From: Prevotella sp. E9-3
Lineage (GTDB): Bacteria > Bacteroidota > Bacteroidia > Bacteroidales > Bacteroidaceae
Length of the DNA stretch: 64,000 nucleotides
Direction of reading: 5' to 3'
Assembly (NCBI RefSeq): GCF_022024015.1
Contig: NZ_CP091786.1
Coordinates: forward strand, 124,001-188,000
Both the position numbers and the translations under genes were made by a program. The notes beneath the pieces were generated by a model. The model did no database searches, was not told the origin of the DNA, and saw only the letters and a program-made list of their open reading frames with translations. Numbering within the stretch: position 1 is the first letter of the stretch; each line of letters begins with the position of its first letter. Shown here in pieces: positions 15,682 to 24,391 of the stretch.

Positions 15682-17254
15682 AAAATTTACTACCGCAACA
15701 GGTAATTTAACTGTTACATCACCGTTGCTGCCCGACCTCGAAGAGTTTCACGGACTGCTGAAGGAGATTTGGGCGAGCAAGTGGGTAACGAACATGGGAC
15801 AGTTCCACCGTCAGTTGGAACGTGCCCTTGCCGAGTATCTGAAAGTGCCCTACATCAGCTTGTTCACCAACGGAACCCTGCCGCTCCTGACGGCCCTGCA
15901 GGCACTACGTATCAAGGGCGAGGTGATTACCACACCCTACAGCTTTGTTGCCACCACCCATGCCATCTGGTGGAACGGCTGTACGCCGGTGTTTGTGGAC
16001 ATCGAGGAAGACACCTGCGGCATCGACCCAGACAAAATTGAAGCCGCCATTACGCCTCGGACCACAGCCATCATGCCTGTGCATTGCTATGGCCATCCGG
16101 TGAAGATGAAGCGCATACAAGAGATTGCTGACCATTACGGTTTGAAAGTCATCTATGATGCTGCCCATGCCTTTGGGGTGGAATGCCTCACCCCCGACCC
16201 CTCCCCCGTAGGGAGGGGAGAAAGTCTCGGGAGTGGCGCTTACCGAGAAACAGCCGCAGAGGCGGATTATCCATTCTTGAAGGAGCGTGCTCGGGAGATG
16301 CGCAAGAAACCAACGCAAGCCGAGGAGGTCTTATGGCAAGCACTGAGAAATGAAGGTATAGGCTATAAATTTCGCAGACAGCATCCTTTTGGAGAGTACA
16401 TCGCTGATTTTATCTGTTTTGAGACATCTGTCGTTATCGAAGTCGATGGCGGTTATCATCAGACTCCCGAACAAAGTAATTCGGATAAGCTACGCGATAT
16501 CTTTTTCAGGAAAAAAGGATTTGATGTATTACGTATCTCCAATGACGAAGTCCTCTTTAATTTCGACCAAACTATTTCGCGTATCAAAGACTATCTAAAG
16601 GACTTCCCCCTACAAGGGGGACAGAGGGGGGCTTGGACCTCTGTTCTTTTGGCGGGCGATATGAGTACCCTTTCATTTCATGCCACCAAAGTGTATAACA
16701 CGCTGGAGGGAGGTGCCTTGATAGTACATGATGAGGAAACCAAGAAGCACATTGACCACCTGAAGAACTTCGGGTTTGCAGGAGAGACAGAGGTGGTCGC
16801 ACCCGGCATCAACAGCAAGGTGGACGAGGTGCGCTGTGCATACGGATTGCTGAATCTGAAGCAGGTGGATCATGCCATCGCCCATCGGCAGATGGTGGCA
16901 CAGCGGTACCGTGAGGCACTTCGAGACGTTCCTGGCATCCGTTTCTTTGACGACATGCCGGGTGTCAGACACAACTACAGTTATTTCCCTGTTTTTGTCA
17001 ATGCCGCGGATTATGGCATGACGCGCGATGAACTCTATTTCAAGTTGCAAGAACAGGGCATCTTTGGCAGAAGATACTTCTATCCGCTCATCAGCACTTT
17101 CAATACTTATCGCAGTCTGCCGTCCGCAGTCCCTGCGAATCTGCCTGTAGCCACGAAGGTTGCAAACGAAGTAATTTGCCTGCCCATGCACCACGCGCTG
17201 AGTGAGGATGATATTGAAAGAGTTGTGAGTGTAGTGAAAAATCCCAAAAAGTAA
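15671..17254 (+). CDS. DegT/DnrJ/EryC1 aminotransferase interrupted by an in-frame DUF559 nuclease domain
   Basis: A 527-aa chimera. Residues 1-172 and ~322-527 together form an ordinary ~380-aa PLP-dependent sugar aminotransferase: N-terminal S-K-W-V-T-N-M-G, D-A-A-H-A-F-G-V-E for the PLP ring, and S-F-H-A-T-K340-V-Y-N-T-L-E-G-G with the Schiff-base lysine. Between G-V-E-C and V-L-L-A-G-D-M-S-T lies ~148 residues containing a complete DUF559 (Vsr-like) endonuclease domain: K-K-P-T-Q-A-E-E-V-L-W, K-F-R-R-Q-H-P-F-G, Y-I-A-D-F-I-C, V-I-E-V-D-G-G-Y-H. The reading frame is open throughout. Whether the aminotransferase still folds is unknown. It would supply a 4-amino or 3-amino deoxysugar for the polysaccharide. 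Confidence 0.9.
   Translation: MKSEKFTTATGNLTVTSPLLPDLEEFHGLLKEIWASKWVTNMGQFHRQLERALAEYLKVPYISLFTNGTLPLLTALQALRIKGEVITTPYSFVATTHAIWWNGCTPVFVDIEEDTCGIDPDKIEAAITPRTTAIMPVHCYGHPVKMKRIQEIADHYGLKVIYDAAHAFGVECLTPDPSPVGRGESLGSGAYRETAAEADYPFLKERAREMRKKPTQAEEVLWQALRNEGIGYKFRRQHPFGEYIADFICFETSVVIEVDGGYHQTPEQSNSDKLRDIFFRKKGFDVLRISNDEVLFNFDQTISRIKDYLKDFPLQGGQRGAWTSVLLAGDMSTLSFHATKVYNTLEGGALIVHDEETKKHIDHLKNFGFAGETEVVAPGINSKVDEVRCAYGLLNLKQVDHAIAHRQMVAQRYREALRDVPGIRFFDDMPGVRHNYSYFPVFVNAADYGMTRDELYFKLQEQGIFGRRYFYPLISTFNTYRSLPSAVPANLPVATKVANEVICLPMHHALSEDDIERVVSVVKNPKK
16186..16633 (+). mobile_element. DUF559-encoding insertion element within the aminotransferase
   Basis: The insert begins near CCTCACCCCCGAC (16186) with the hairpin CCCCTCCC-CCGTA-GGGAGGGG (16198-16218) and ends with CCCCCT-ACA-AGGGGG (16606-16620) followed by CAGAGGGGGGC. 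The DUF559 frame lies between them. Edges are estimated from where aminotransferase homology stops; a CCTC near both ends (16186 and about 16638) could be a short duplication. There are no transposase or intein motifs. Confidence 0.75.
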
Positions 17255-17275
17255 AAGACAATAAAGAAACGCATT

Positions 17276-18718
17276 ATGCTTTTCAATTCTCTTGAGTTTC
17301 TTATTTTCCTGCTTATAGTATTCCTGCTCTATTGGTTCGTTTTTTGTGGACGACGATGGCAAAACCTATTGGTAGTCGTTGCGAGCTACGTATTTTATGG
17401 TTGGTGGGACTGGCGTTTCCTACTGCTGATAGCCTTGACTTCGCTTTGTAGCTATGGAAGTGGCAGGTTTTTGGAACACTATGAGGGTCAACGACGGAAA
17501 CAACAGTTGATAAGCGCACTAAATATCGTGCTGAACCTCGGCATTCTCGGCGTTTTCAAGTACTACAACTTTTTCGTTGAGAACCTGGATGCGCTATTCG
17601 GAACTATAGGATGGCATTTAGACTGGGGGACGATGAACATCATTCTGCCCGTCGGCATCAGTTTCTATACCTTTCAAGCACTTAGTTATACGATTGATGT
17701 CTATAAGAAAAAGTTGCCGGCTACCCATGACATAGTAGAGTTCTTTGCTTATATCAGTTTCTTCCCGCAGTTGGTGGCAGGACCTATTGAACGGGCAACG
17801 AATCTGCTGCCCCAGTTTCAGCGGCAACGCCACTTCGACTATGCCAAGGCCGTGGATGGCATGAGGCAGATGCTTTGGGGATTCCTGAAGAAAATGGTTG
17901 TTGCCGATAATTGCGCAACAGTAGTCAACGACTTTTATCCGCAATATTCAGAACTTCCAGGAATAACGCTTCTCCTTCTTGGCATTCTGTTTACAATTCA
18001 GGTCTACTGCGACTTTTCTGGCTATTCGGACATAGCCATCGGTTGTGCGCGGTTGTTCGGCTTCAATCTGATGCGCAACTTCAACATCCCCTTCTTCTCG
18101 CGAAGCGTGCCTGAGTTCTGGCGACATTGGCATATTTCGCTGACCACCTGGTTTCGTGACTACGTTTTCTTCCCTCTCGGTGGCAGCCGGTGCAGCCGAT
18201 GGAAAACCGTCCGTAACGTATATATCGTCTGGGGCATCAGCGGCCTGTGGCATGGCGCCAACTGGACCTTTGTCTGCTGGGGACTTATCCATGCCACTCT
18301 GCTTGTTATCTACACACTGTTAGGCATCAATACCAAATATAAGAATACAGTGGCATACGACCGCTATCTGCCAAGCATCAAAGAAACATTGCAAATGGTA
18401 TTGACATTCCTCCTTTTTGCCATGAGCATGATCGTCTTCCGTGCCGAAAACATGGGGCAGGCAGTTGACTATCTGACGGTCATGGTAACCAATAAGTTTT
18501 TTGATGCGACAATGCTTCAGGGGAAACAACCTTTGTGCTTCGCCCTGTTGCTTCTTAGCGTAGAATGGCTGCAAAGAGACAAACTACACGCATTGCAGTT
18601 CACGGACATAAAGCCTTTCAAATACAGATTTGTCCGTTGGAGTGTATATTACGTCATTCTATTGGTCATATTCAAATACGCCGGTTCAAGCCAAACATTT
18701 GTATATTTTCAATTCTGA
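17276..18718 (+). CDS. MBOAT family O-acyltransferase (AlgI-like)
   Basis: A 480-aa polytopic membrane protein with the MBOAT signature: F-F-P-Q-L-V-A-G-P-I-E-R, D-F-S-G-Y-S-D-I-A-I-G, F-W-R-H-W-H-I-S-L-T-T-W-F-R-D-Y and S-G-L-W-H326-G-A-N-W-T-F with the catalytic histidine. These proteins pass acetyl groups across the inner membrane for O-acetylation of exported glycans. The next gene encodes an SGNH-like protein, the usual partner that completes transfer, so the capsule repeat unit is probably O-acetylated. Confidence 0.93.
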   Translation: MLFNSLEFLIFLLIVFLLYWFVFCGRRWQNLLVVVASYVFYGWWDWRFLLLIALTSLCSYGSGRFLEHYEGQRRKQQLISALNIVLNLGILGVFKYYNFFVENLDALFGTIGWHLDWGTMNIILPVGISFYTFQALSYTIDVYKKKLPATHDIVEFFAYISFFPQLVAGPIERATNLLPQFQRQRHFDYAKAVDGMRQMLWGFLKKMVVADNCATVVNDFYPQYSELPGITLLLLGILFTIQVYCDFSGYSDIAIGCARLFGFNLMRNFNIPFFSRSVPEFWRHWHISLTTWFRDYVFFPLGGSRCSRWKTVRNVYIVWGISGLWHGANWTFVCWGLIHATLLVIYTLLGINTKYKNTVAYDRYLPSIKETLQMVLTFLLFAMSMIVFRAENMGQAVDYLTVMVTNKFFDATMLQGKQPLCFALLLLSVEWLQRDKLHALQFTDIKPFKYRFVRWSVYYVILLVIFKYAGSSQTFVYFQF

Positions 18719-18724
18719 ATAGCG

Positions 18725-19633
18725 ATGAAAAAATTCCTCACATATTGCGCTATTTTTTGCTTGCCTGTCCTGATTTGTGCTTTTCTCGCAGAGTATCTGA
18801 CAAGACAAGTCCCCAATCCATACAAATACAAATATGAGTGGATGCAAAAACATGCAGAAGACGTTGAAATTCTGGTCTTGGGCAGCTCACAAACATTTTA
18901 TGGCGTTCGACCAGAATTGTTTGAAGGCAAAGTGTTTAATCTAGCCAATGTCAGTCAAGGAAACAAGCAGAACCTCTTCTTGCTGAAATATTGGGCTGAC
19001 AGATATAAACAGTTAAAAACTGTCATCATCCCCATATCTCTATATACTTGGTTTACGCCTGGATTGGAACAAGGTGTAGAATCGTATCGTTGCAGATATT
19101 ATAGAATTTACATGGATTGTGACCTGTATTCCAATTGGTCGCTCAACAATCTGGAATTGTCTGATAGGCGGACGGCATTAGGGAAATTGGAAAAATACTT
19201 TTCTGGCGACAGTTCTCTTGGCTGTGACAAGTATGGATGGGGCAACATATACAAACTGTCGGAGAAGAATATGGGGAAATGGGATGATGAGACTGAAGTT
19301 GAGACTGCCGTCAAAATGAACACAGCCGGAAACTGGGATTATATAGAGCCGAACTACAACCTACTGAAAGAGATAGCAGAATTCTGCCAAAGCTGGAACA
19401 TCGAACTGATTCTTGTTACCCCTCCCTGCTGGACTTCATATAATAAAAAATGTGATAGCAAACAACTAGCAAAAATGTATGAGCTGACACACAAATTCCA
19501 ACAGGAATACCATCTGACATATCTGGATTACCTGAAAGACCCGCGCTTTGACGCTGATGACTTCTATGACTGCAACCATTTGTCGGATGTTGGAGCCATC
19601 AAGTTTACAAAGATACTTATTGGGGATATATAA
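18725..19633 (+). CDS. SGNH-like partner of the MBOAT acyltransferase
   Basis: A 302-aa protein with one N-terminal hydrophobic anchor (Y-C-A-I-F-C-L-P-V-L-I-C-A-F-L) and a periplasmic SGNH/GDSL-like domain: block I is L-V-L-G-S-S-Q-T-F-Y-G with the nucleophile Ser, and the C-terminal D-C-N-H-L-S-D-V-G-A supplies Asp and His. It lies 6 nt after the MBOAT gene, matching AlgI/AlgJ-type pairs. The likely role is periplasmic O-acetyl transfer to the polysaccharide. Confidence 0.82.
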   Translation: MKKFLTYCAIFCLPVLICAFLAEYLTRQVPNPYKYKYEWMQKHAEDVEILVLGSSQTFYGVRPELFEGKVFNLANVSQGNKQNLFLLKYWADRYKQLKTVIIPISLYTWFTPGLEQGVESYRCRYYRIYMDCDLYSNWSLNNLELSDRRTALGKLEKYFSGDSSLGCDKYGWGNIYKLSEKNMGKWDDETEVETAVKMNTAGNWDYIEPNYNLLKEIAEFCQSWNIELILVTPPCWTSYNKKCDSKQLAKMYELTHKFQQEYHLTYLDYLKDPRFDADDFYDCNHLSDVGAIKFTKILIGDI

Positions 19634-19862
19634 AACACTGGGCATCACCGACTATGTGAACCCCATAGGGGGAACAGAATTCTACGACAAAGAGGACTGG
19701 GCGTAGCGAGGACTGACCCTCAGTTTCCTGCATCGTCGCGATACTATCAGTTACCCTCAATTTGGAGGCGAGTTTGTTCCAGACCTCTCTATCATCGACA
19801 TGCTGATGTTCTGCTCGAAAGAGGAAATACAGCAAATTCTTAACGAATACGATATATTGTAA
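19629..19862 (+). pseudogene. C-terminal fragment of a WbqC family gene with an in-frame stop
   Basis: The frame reads Y-K-T-L-G-I-T-D-Y-V-N-P-I-G-G...Y-P-Q-F-G-G-E-F-V-P-D-L-S-I-I-D-M-L-M-F-C-S and ends at TAA 19860-19862. It closely parallels the C-terminus of the intact WbqC gene at 21109-21870 but carries TAG at 19704-19706 and lacks the N-terminal two thirds. It is a relic of an earlier WbqC gene, and its terminal TAA overlaps the next start (TAATG). Confidence 0.88.
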
Positions 19863-21100
19863 TGAAGAGTGATGAACTAAAAGGTAAACGGCTTGCTGTA
19901 TTCGGTGCCAATAATGTGGTGGACGAGGTGACGGCCTACGCTCGGCGACACGGCATCGTGCTTGTGTCGGTAGGCAATGTGCCGGAAGCACCGATTCATC
20001 AGGTCTCCGATGAACAATACTATATGGACTGCACCGACGAGGCCGCGATGTTACGGTTCTTCAAGGAGAAACACATCGACGGACTGTTGTCGTGCTCTGG
20101 CGAGATGGTCATCCGCAAGACGGTAGGATTCATCGGCAAGACGGGATTTCACTATTATGCCACACCCGAACAGTGGGATGTGCTGATGAACAAAAAGCAC
20201 TTCAAGGAGGCTTGCCTTCGCTACGGTATGCCTGCCATACCAGCCTTCCGCTTAGAGGACAAAGACATTCCCTTCCCCGTCATCGTGAAGCCTGTAGATA
20301 ATGGCGGCTCATTCGGCATTACTGTCTGTCATCACAGGACAGAGATGGAAGAAGCCATCGCCAAAGCTGTCCGGCACTCCACTGTTGGCGAATATCTCTG
20401 CGAGAAGTTCATTGTGGGTCCTTATTTCCAGTTTGAGATATGGCGGCAAAACGGGAAGTCGTATTTTCCCTATACCAAGGGACGTGTGTTCTACGATGCC
20501 ATCGGCACCTCTCCCCAACAGCCGTTCTTAGACCTTTACCCTTCGCCCGAGGCTGACATCATCAAGAGGCTTTATGAACCCATGTCGCGATTGTTCGACG
20601 ACTTCGGCGTCGACAATGGTTCCTGTATGTTCCAGGGTATCATCAGTGACGGCGTGCCTTATATCATGGACAATGCTTTCCGCCTGAGCGGAGGCATGGA
20701 CTTTCGTGTGGTTCACGAAGACAAGGGCATAGACCTTGTGGCCTGCTATATGCAACATGCGCTGACGGGGCAGTTTGGCGACGACTTCTCAGCACTTTCA
20801 GAGCCTCTTCACAGTCGGTACGCCACCATCTGCATCGGCCTGAAAAATGGTCTAATCACCCGCATCAAGGGAATAGACGCAGTGAGACAATTGCCCTTTG
20901 TCTATAGCCTGTATCAATATTACCATGAGGGCGACATCATGCAGTACTCCGGCCTCTTCCTGCAAGTGCTATGCCGCATCTTTGTGCGAGCCAACAGCCG
21001 GCAGGAACTTCAATCGAACATCAACACCATTCTTGGCCTCATTGAAGTGGAAGGAACTGATGGAAACTCCTTACTACGTAATTACCCAAACAAATATTAA
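19862..21100 (+). CDS. ATP-grasp domain ligase
   Basis: A 412-aa ATP-grasp protein: an N-terminal Rossmann-like domain (R-L-A-V-F-G-A-N-N-V-V-D-E-V), the K-P-V-D-N-G-G-S-F-G-I nucleotide loop, the E-K-F-I-V-G-P-Y strand and the metal-binding D-N-A-F-R-L-S-G-G. ATP-grasp enzymes form amide or ester bonds through an acyl-phosphate. In a polysaccharide locus beside DegT and WbqC genes it could couple an amino acid or similar group to an amino sugar; that is inference. Confidence 0.85.
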   Translation: MKSDELKGKRLAVFGANNVVDEVTAYARRHGIVLVSVGNVPEAPIHQVSDEQYYMDCTDEAAMLRFFKEKHIDGLLSCSGEMVIRKTVGFIGKTGFHYYATPEQWDVLMNKKHFKEACLRYGMPAIPAFRLEDKDIPFPVIVKPVDNGGSFGITVCHHRTEMEEAIAKAVRHSTVGEYLCEKFIVGPYFQFEIWRQNGKSYFPYTKGRVFYDAIGTSPQQPFLDLYPSPEADIIKRLYEPMSRLFDDFGVDNGSCMFQGIISDGVPYIMDNAFRLSGGMDFRVVHEDKGIDLVACYMQHALTGQFGDDFSALSEPLHSRYATICIGLKNGLITRIKGIDAVRQLPFVYSLYQYYHEGDIMQYSGLFLQVLCRIFVRANSRQELQSNINTILGLIEVEGTDGNSLLRNYPNKY

Positions 21101-21108
21101 AAAAACTT

Positions 21109-21870
21109 ATGATTCTTGAGACCCTTCGGGAACAAGCCAGCAAAGCTGGAGCAGACGGAAAGCGATACATCGCCATCATGCAGCCGTACTTCTTCCCTTA
21201 CATCGGCTATTGGCAGCTCATCCATGCTGCCGACTTGTTTGTGGTTGGCGACAGTGTTCACTATATTAAGCATGGCTGGATTAACCGTAACCGTATCTTG
21301 GGCGAGGGTGGGCAGCCTCAGTACTTCGGTATTGAAGTGAGCCATGCCTCCTGCAACCGACTCATCAGCGAGACGAAACGCGTGGTCAGCCGCAAACAGG
21401 CTGAGTACCTCTGTCGGGTGCTGAAGTTCTACTATGGTCATGCACCAAATTACAGCGAGGCAATGGAAGTCATCAGGCCTATATTGTTGGACGAAGAACC
21501 CGACCTGACGCGCTATCTCGTCAGCAGCTTGCGGACCGTGGCTGACTATCTCGGCATCACGACGGAGTTCCGTATGCTCTCGGAGGTGTCAGACCGCTGG
21601 GAGTACAGAGCGCCCGAGATTATCAGTCGCACGTGCGAGCACTTCGGTTTCACCGACTATATCAACCCCTCCGGTGCCGGCATGGGCTATTACGACAAGG
21701 ATGCTTTCCGCGAGATGGGCATCAACCTCCAGTTCCTGCGGCGCAACGAGGACATCCGCTACAAACAATTTGGTGGCGAGTTCGTTCCCGACCTGAGCAT
21801 CATCGACCTGATGATGTTCTGCTCACGCGATGAGCTTCACGACATTCTGAATCGTTATCATTTCTTATGA
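21109..21870 (+). CDS. WbqC family protein
   Basis: A 253-aa WbqC-like protein, recognised by A-I-M-Q-P-Y-F-F-P-Y-I-G-Y-W-Q-L, the W-I-N-R-N-R-I segment, and the C-terminal Y-K-Q-F-G-G-E-F-V-P-D-L-S-I-I-D-L-M-M-F. WbqC proteins are found in O-antigen and capsule loci and are thought to act on amino-sugar precursors, with the exact reaction unsettled. It follows the ATP-grasp gene by 8 nt; the two probably work in one step or in sequence. A decayed relative lies just upstream at 19629-19862. Confidence 0.9.
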   Translation: MILETLREQASKAGADGKRYIAIMQPYFFPYIGYWQLIHAADLFVVGDSVHYIKHGWINRNRILGEGGQPQYFGIEVSHASCNRLISETKRVVSRKQAEYLCRVLKFYYGHAPNYSEAMEVIRPILLDEEPDLTRYLVSSLRTVADYLGITTEFRMLSEVSDRWEYRAPEIISRTCEHFGFTDYINPSGAGMGYYDKDAFREMGINLQFLRRNEDIRYKQFGGEFVPDLSIIDLMMFCSRDELHDILNRYHFL

Positions 21871-21874
21871 TCAA

Positions 21875-23326
21875 ATGTCAGAATCGCTGAAACAGAAAAC
21901 GGTGAAGGGCCTGGGCTGGTCGGCATTGGACAATGCCGCCCGCTATGGCATGCAGTTCGTCATCGGCATTGTGCTGGCCCGTCTGCTCACACCCGATGAC
22001 TACGGGCTGTTAGGACTGGTGGGCATCGTCACCGTTGTCTGTACGGCACTGGTCAACGGCGGGTTTACAACAGCATTGATTCGCAAGAATGATGCCACAG
22101 ACGACGACTACAACACGGCGTTCATCTGCAATCTCTGTATGAGCCTGCTACTCTTCGCGACGGTGTTCCTCTGTGCCCCGCTGATTGCCGACTTCTTCGG
22201 ACGCGTCGAGTTGACAGCCTTGGTTCGAGTGTCATCCTTAGGCTTGATCATCGGAGCACTGGGCATGGTACAGCAGACACGCCTGACCAAGCGCATCGAC
22301 TTCAAAACACAGACGAAGATTACGATTGCGGCCACTGCTTTGAGCGGCATCATAGGCATCGGCATGGCACTGACGGGCTTTGGCGTATGGTCGCTGGTAG
22401 CCCAGCAGCTTACTTCACAGGTCATGACCACCATACTGTTATATATATATAATAGGTGGATGCCCAGGCTCCGATTCTCTTCTGAGAGTTTTCACGATTT
22501 GTTCGGATTTGGCTGGAAGATGATGGTGAGCGGAGTGCTTGATACGGTATGGAAAGAGTTGTATCAGGTTGTCGTCGGCAAGTTCTATACGCCGGCAACG
22601 CTGGGACAATATACCCGAGCCAAGCAGTTCTCCACCTTGTTTTCGAGCAATCTGACTTCTGTCATACAGCGTGTCACCTATCCGGTACTAAGCCATATCC
22701 AAGACGACCAGTCACGGATGGTCTCTGCCTATCGGCGTATCATCAAGGTCACCATGTTCGTCACTGCAACGGGCATGTTTTTCCTCGCAGCCATTTCGGA
22801 GCCGTTGCTTTATTGTCTGATTGGCCCCAAGTGGCACGATGCTGCGGTCTATCTTCCATTGATTTGCATCAACGGCTCTCTTTATCCACTCCATGCCATC
22901 AACCTGAATATGCTGCAGGTGCAAGGACGCAGCGATCTGTTCCTCGGTCTGGAAATCGTCAAAAAGCTGATTGGCCTTATTCCTCTTGCGGTATGCGTCT
23001 TTTGGGGCATCATGCCCATGCTCTATGTGAATCTTGCCGTTGGAGTAGTGGCTTATTTCCTTAATTCGCATTATTCAGGCCGCCTGATAGGCTATAGTTC
23101 GTGGATGCAGGTAAAAGACATTGCCCCTTCTTGTCTGGTTGCCGCCATTGTAGCCGTCAGCGTATTTTTCGTCAAGTATCTTCCTGTAAGCTATTGGGTG
23201 ATATTGCCGCTACAGATAGTAACGGGGGCCGCCGTCTTCATGGTGTTATGCCAACTGACAAGAAACCCGGAATACATAGAGATGAAAACGATGCTTGCTC
23301 CATATCTAAGAAAGGTAAAAAGGTAA
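21875..23326 (+). CDS. Wzx-type polysaccharide flippase (MOP superfamily)
   Basis: A 483-aa protein with about 12-14 hydrophobic segments and the typical opening T-V-K-G-L-G-W-S-A-L-D-N-A-A-R-Y-G and L-A-R-L-L-T-P-D-D-Y-G-L-L-G-L. This family exports lipid-linked repeat units from the cytoplasmic to the periplasmic face of the inner membrane. With the polymerase at 25523 it marks the locus as Wzx/Wzy-dependent. Confidence 0.92.
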   Translation: MSESLKQKTVKGLGWSALDNAARYGMQFVIGIVLARLLTPDDYGLLGLVGIVTVVCTALVNGGFTTALIRKNDATDDDYNTAFICNLCMSLLLFATVFLCAPLIADFFGRVELTALVRVSSLGLIIGALGMVQQTRLTKRIDFKTQTKITIAATALSGIIGIGMALTGFGVWSLVAQQLTSQVMTTILLYIYNRWMPRLRFSSESFHDLFGFGWKMMVSGVLDTVWKELYQVVVGKFYTPATLGQYTRAKQFSTLFSSNLTSVIQRVTYPVLSHIQDDQSRMVSAYRRIIKVTMFVTATGMFFLAAISEPLLYCLIGPKWHDAAVYLPLICINGSLYPLHAINLNMLQVQGRSDLFLGLEIVKKLIGLIPLAVCVFWGIMPMLYVNLAVGVVAYFLNSHYSGRLIGYSSWMQVKDIAPSCLVAAIVAVSVFFVKYLPVSYWVILPLQIVTGAAVFMVLCQLTRNPEYIEMKTMLAPYLRKVKR

Positions 23327-23341
23327 AAAAGGTGAAACCGC

Positions 23342-24391
23342 ATGGAAGAAAGACAATATAGATGGATGGTCTGCACAAGGTGTGTCACTTTCAACCAAGC
23401 GCCCTATATCGAGGATGCCATGAATGGCTTCACGATGCAACAGACCACATTTCCGTTTGTCTGCACAATTATTGACGATGCCAGTACCGACGGCGAGCCG
23501 GAAGTCATCCGCCAATATCTGCAGGAACATTTCGACTTGGAAGACAAGTCTGTGGTACGTAACGAAGAAACAGACGACTATGTGCTTTGTTTCGCCCGGC
23601 ATAAGGAAAACCGGAATTGCCACTTTGCTGTGCTGTGGCTGAAATACAACCACCACAGCAGGCATAAGTCGATTATGCCGTATATAGCAGAATGGAAGGG
23701 AAACTCGAAATATTATGCCCTATGCGAGGGTGATGACTATTGGACGAGCCCCCAAAAACTGCAGCGGCAAGTTCTGTTCCTTGAGCAGCATGACGATTAT
23801 GTCATGTCGTACTCGCAAGCTGCGGTTCGCAGTGGCAACGACATTGTCGGTCTCAGGAAATTCAATACGTGTGACTTCGAGTCGATTATCTGTTTCAATG
23901 GAATAACGACCTTAACCGTTTTATTCAGGGAGGAACTGAGGGAACGGTTTGGGGATGAGATTAGACCGATAGCCCCCGGTGGTTGGCTGATGGGCGACTA
24001 TCCTATATGGCTCTATCTGAGTCTGAAGGGCAAAATCCATTATATCGCAGAGCCCTTGGGCGTGTATCGGCTGCAGTCTGAAAGTGCTTCTCATAGCGCA
24101 GATTTGCAAAAATCGTTGGACTTTGCTGATAATGTCTGCCAAGTAAGACTGTTTTTCATGGACTATGCGGAAAGAATAACGGGAGTTCGAAATGCGAAGT
24201 TGAGAAAGAAGGTAGCGGTCGAGAATATGAAAAGAATGTTGTCGGTCTATTATTCCTTTAATGATTTTACAGGCGCAAAGAATTATTTGAAAGGAAATAG
24301 GAAAAAACTTTCATTCTTGTCTTTTTTTATATTGAAACTGAAAGTCATTAAGGAAAGTTATATTGCTGGATGGAAAAACGTATATCGATAA
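23342..24391 (+). CDS. Glycosyltransferase family 2
   Basis: A 349-aa GT-A enzyme: the nucleotide-sugar fold begins C-T-R-C-V-T-F-N-Q-A-P-Y-I-E-D-A, followed by I-I-D-D-A-S-T-D-G and the metal-binding C-E-G-D-D-Y-W-T. The C-terminal part is longer than a minimal GT2 and basic. It adds a sugar to the lipid-linked repeat unit on the cytoplasmic side; donor and acceptor cannot be deduced. Overlaps the next gene by 22 bp. Confidence 0.9.
   Translation: MEERQYRWMVCTRCVTFNQAPYIEDAMNGFTMQQTTFPFVCTIIDDASTDGEPEVIRQYLQEHFDLEDKSVVRNEETDDYVLCFARHKENRNCHFAVLWLKYNHHSRHKSIMPYIAEWKGNSKYYALCEGDDYWTSPQKLQRQVLFLEQHDDYVMSYSQAAVRSGNDIVGLRKFNTCDFESIICFNGITTLTVLFREELRERFGDEIRPIAPGGWLMGDYPIWLYLSLKGKIHYIAEPLGVYRLQSESASHSADLQKSLDFADNVCQVRLFFMDYAERITGVRNAKLRKKVAVENMKRMLSVYYSFNDFTGAKNYLKGNRKKLSFLSFFILKLKVIKESYIAGWKNVYR

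Noticed and set aside
15671..17254. DUF559 insert as an intein
   Set aside because: No N-terminal Cys/Ser block A, no C-terminal His-Asn pair; DUF559 is not a LAGLIDADG or Hint domain.
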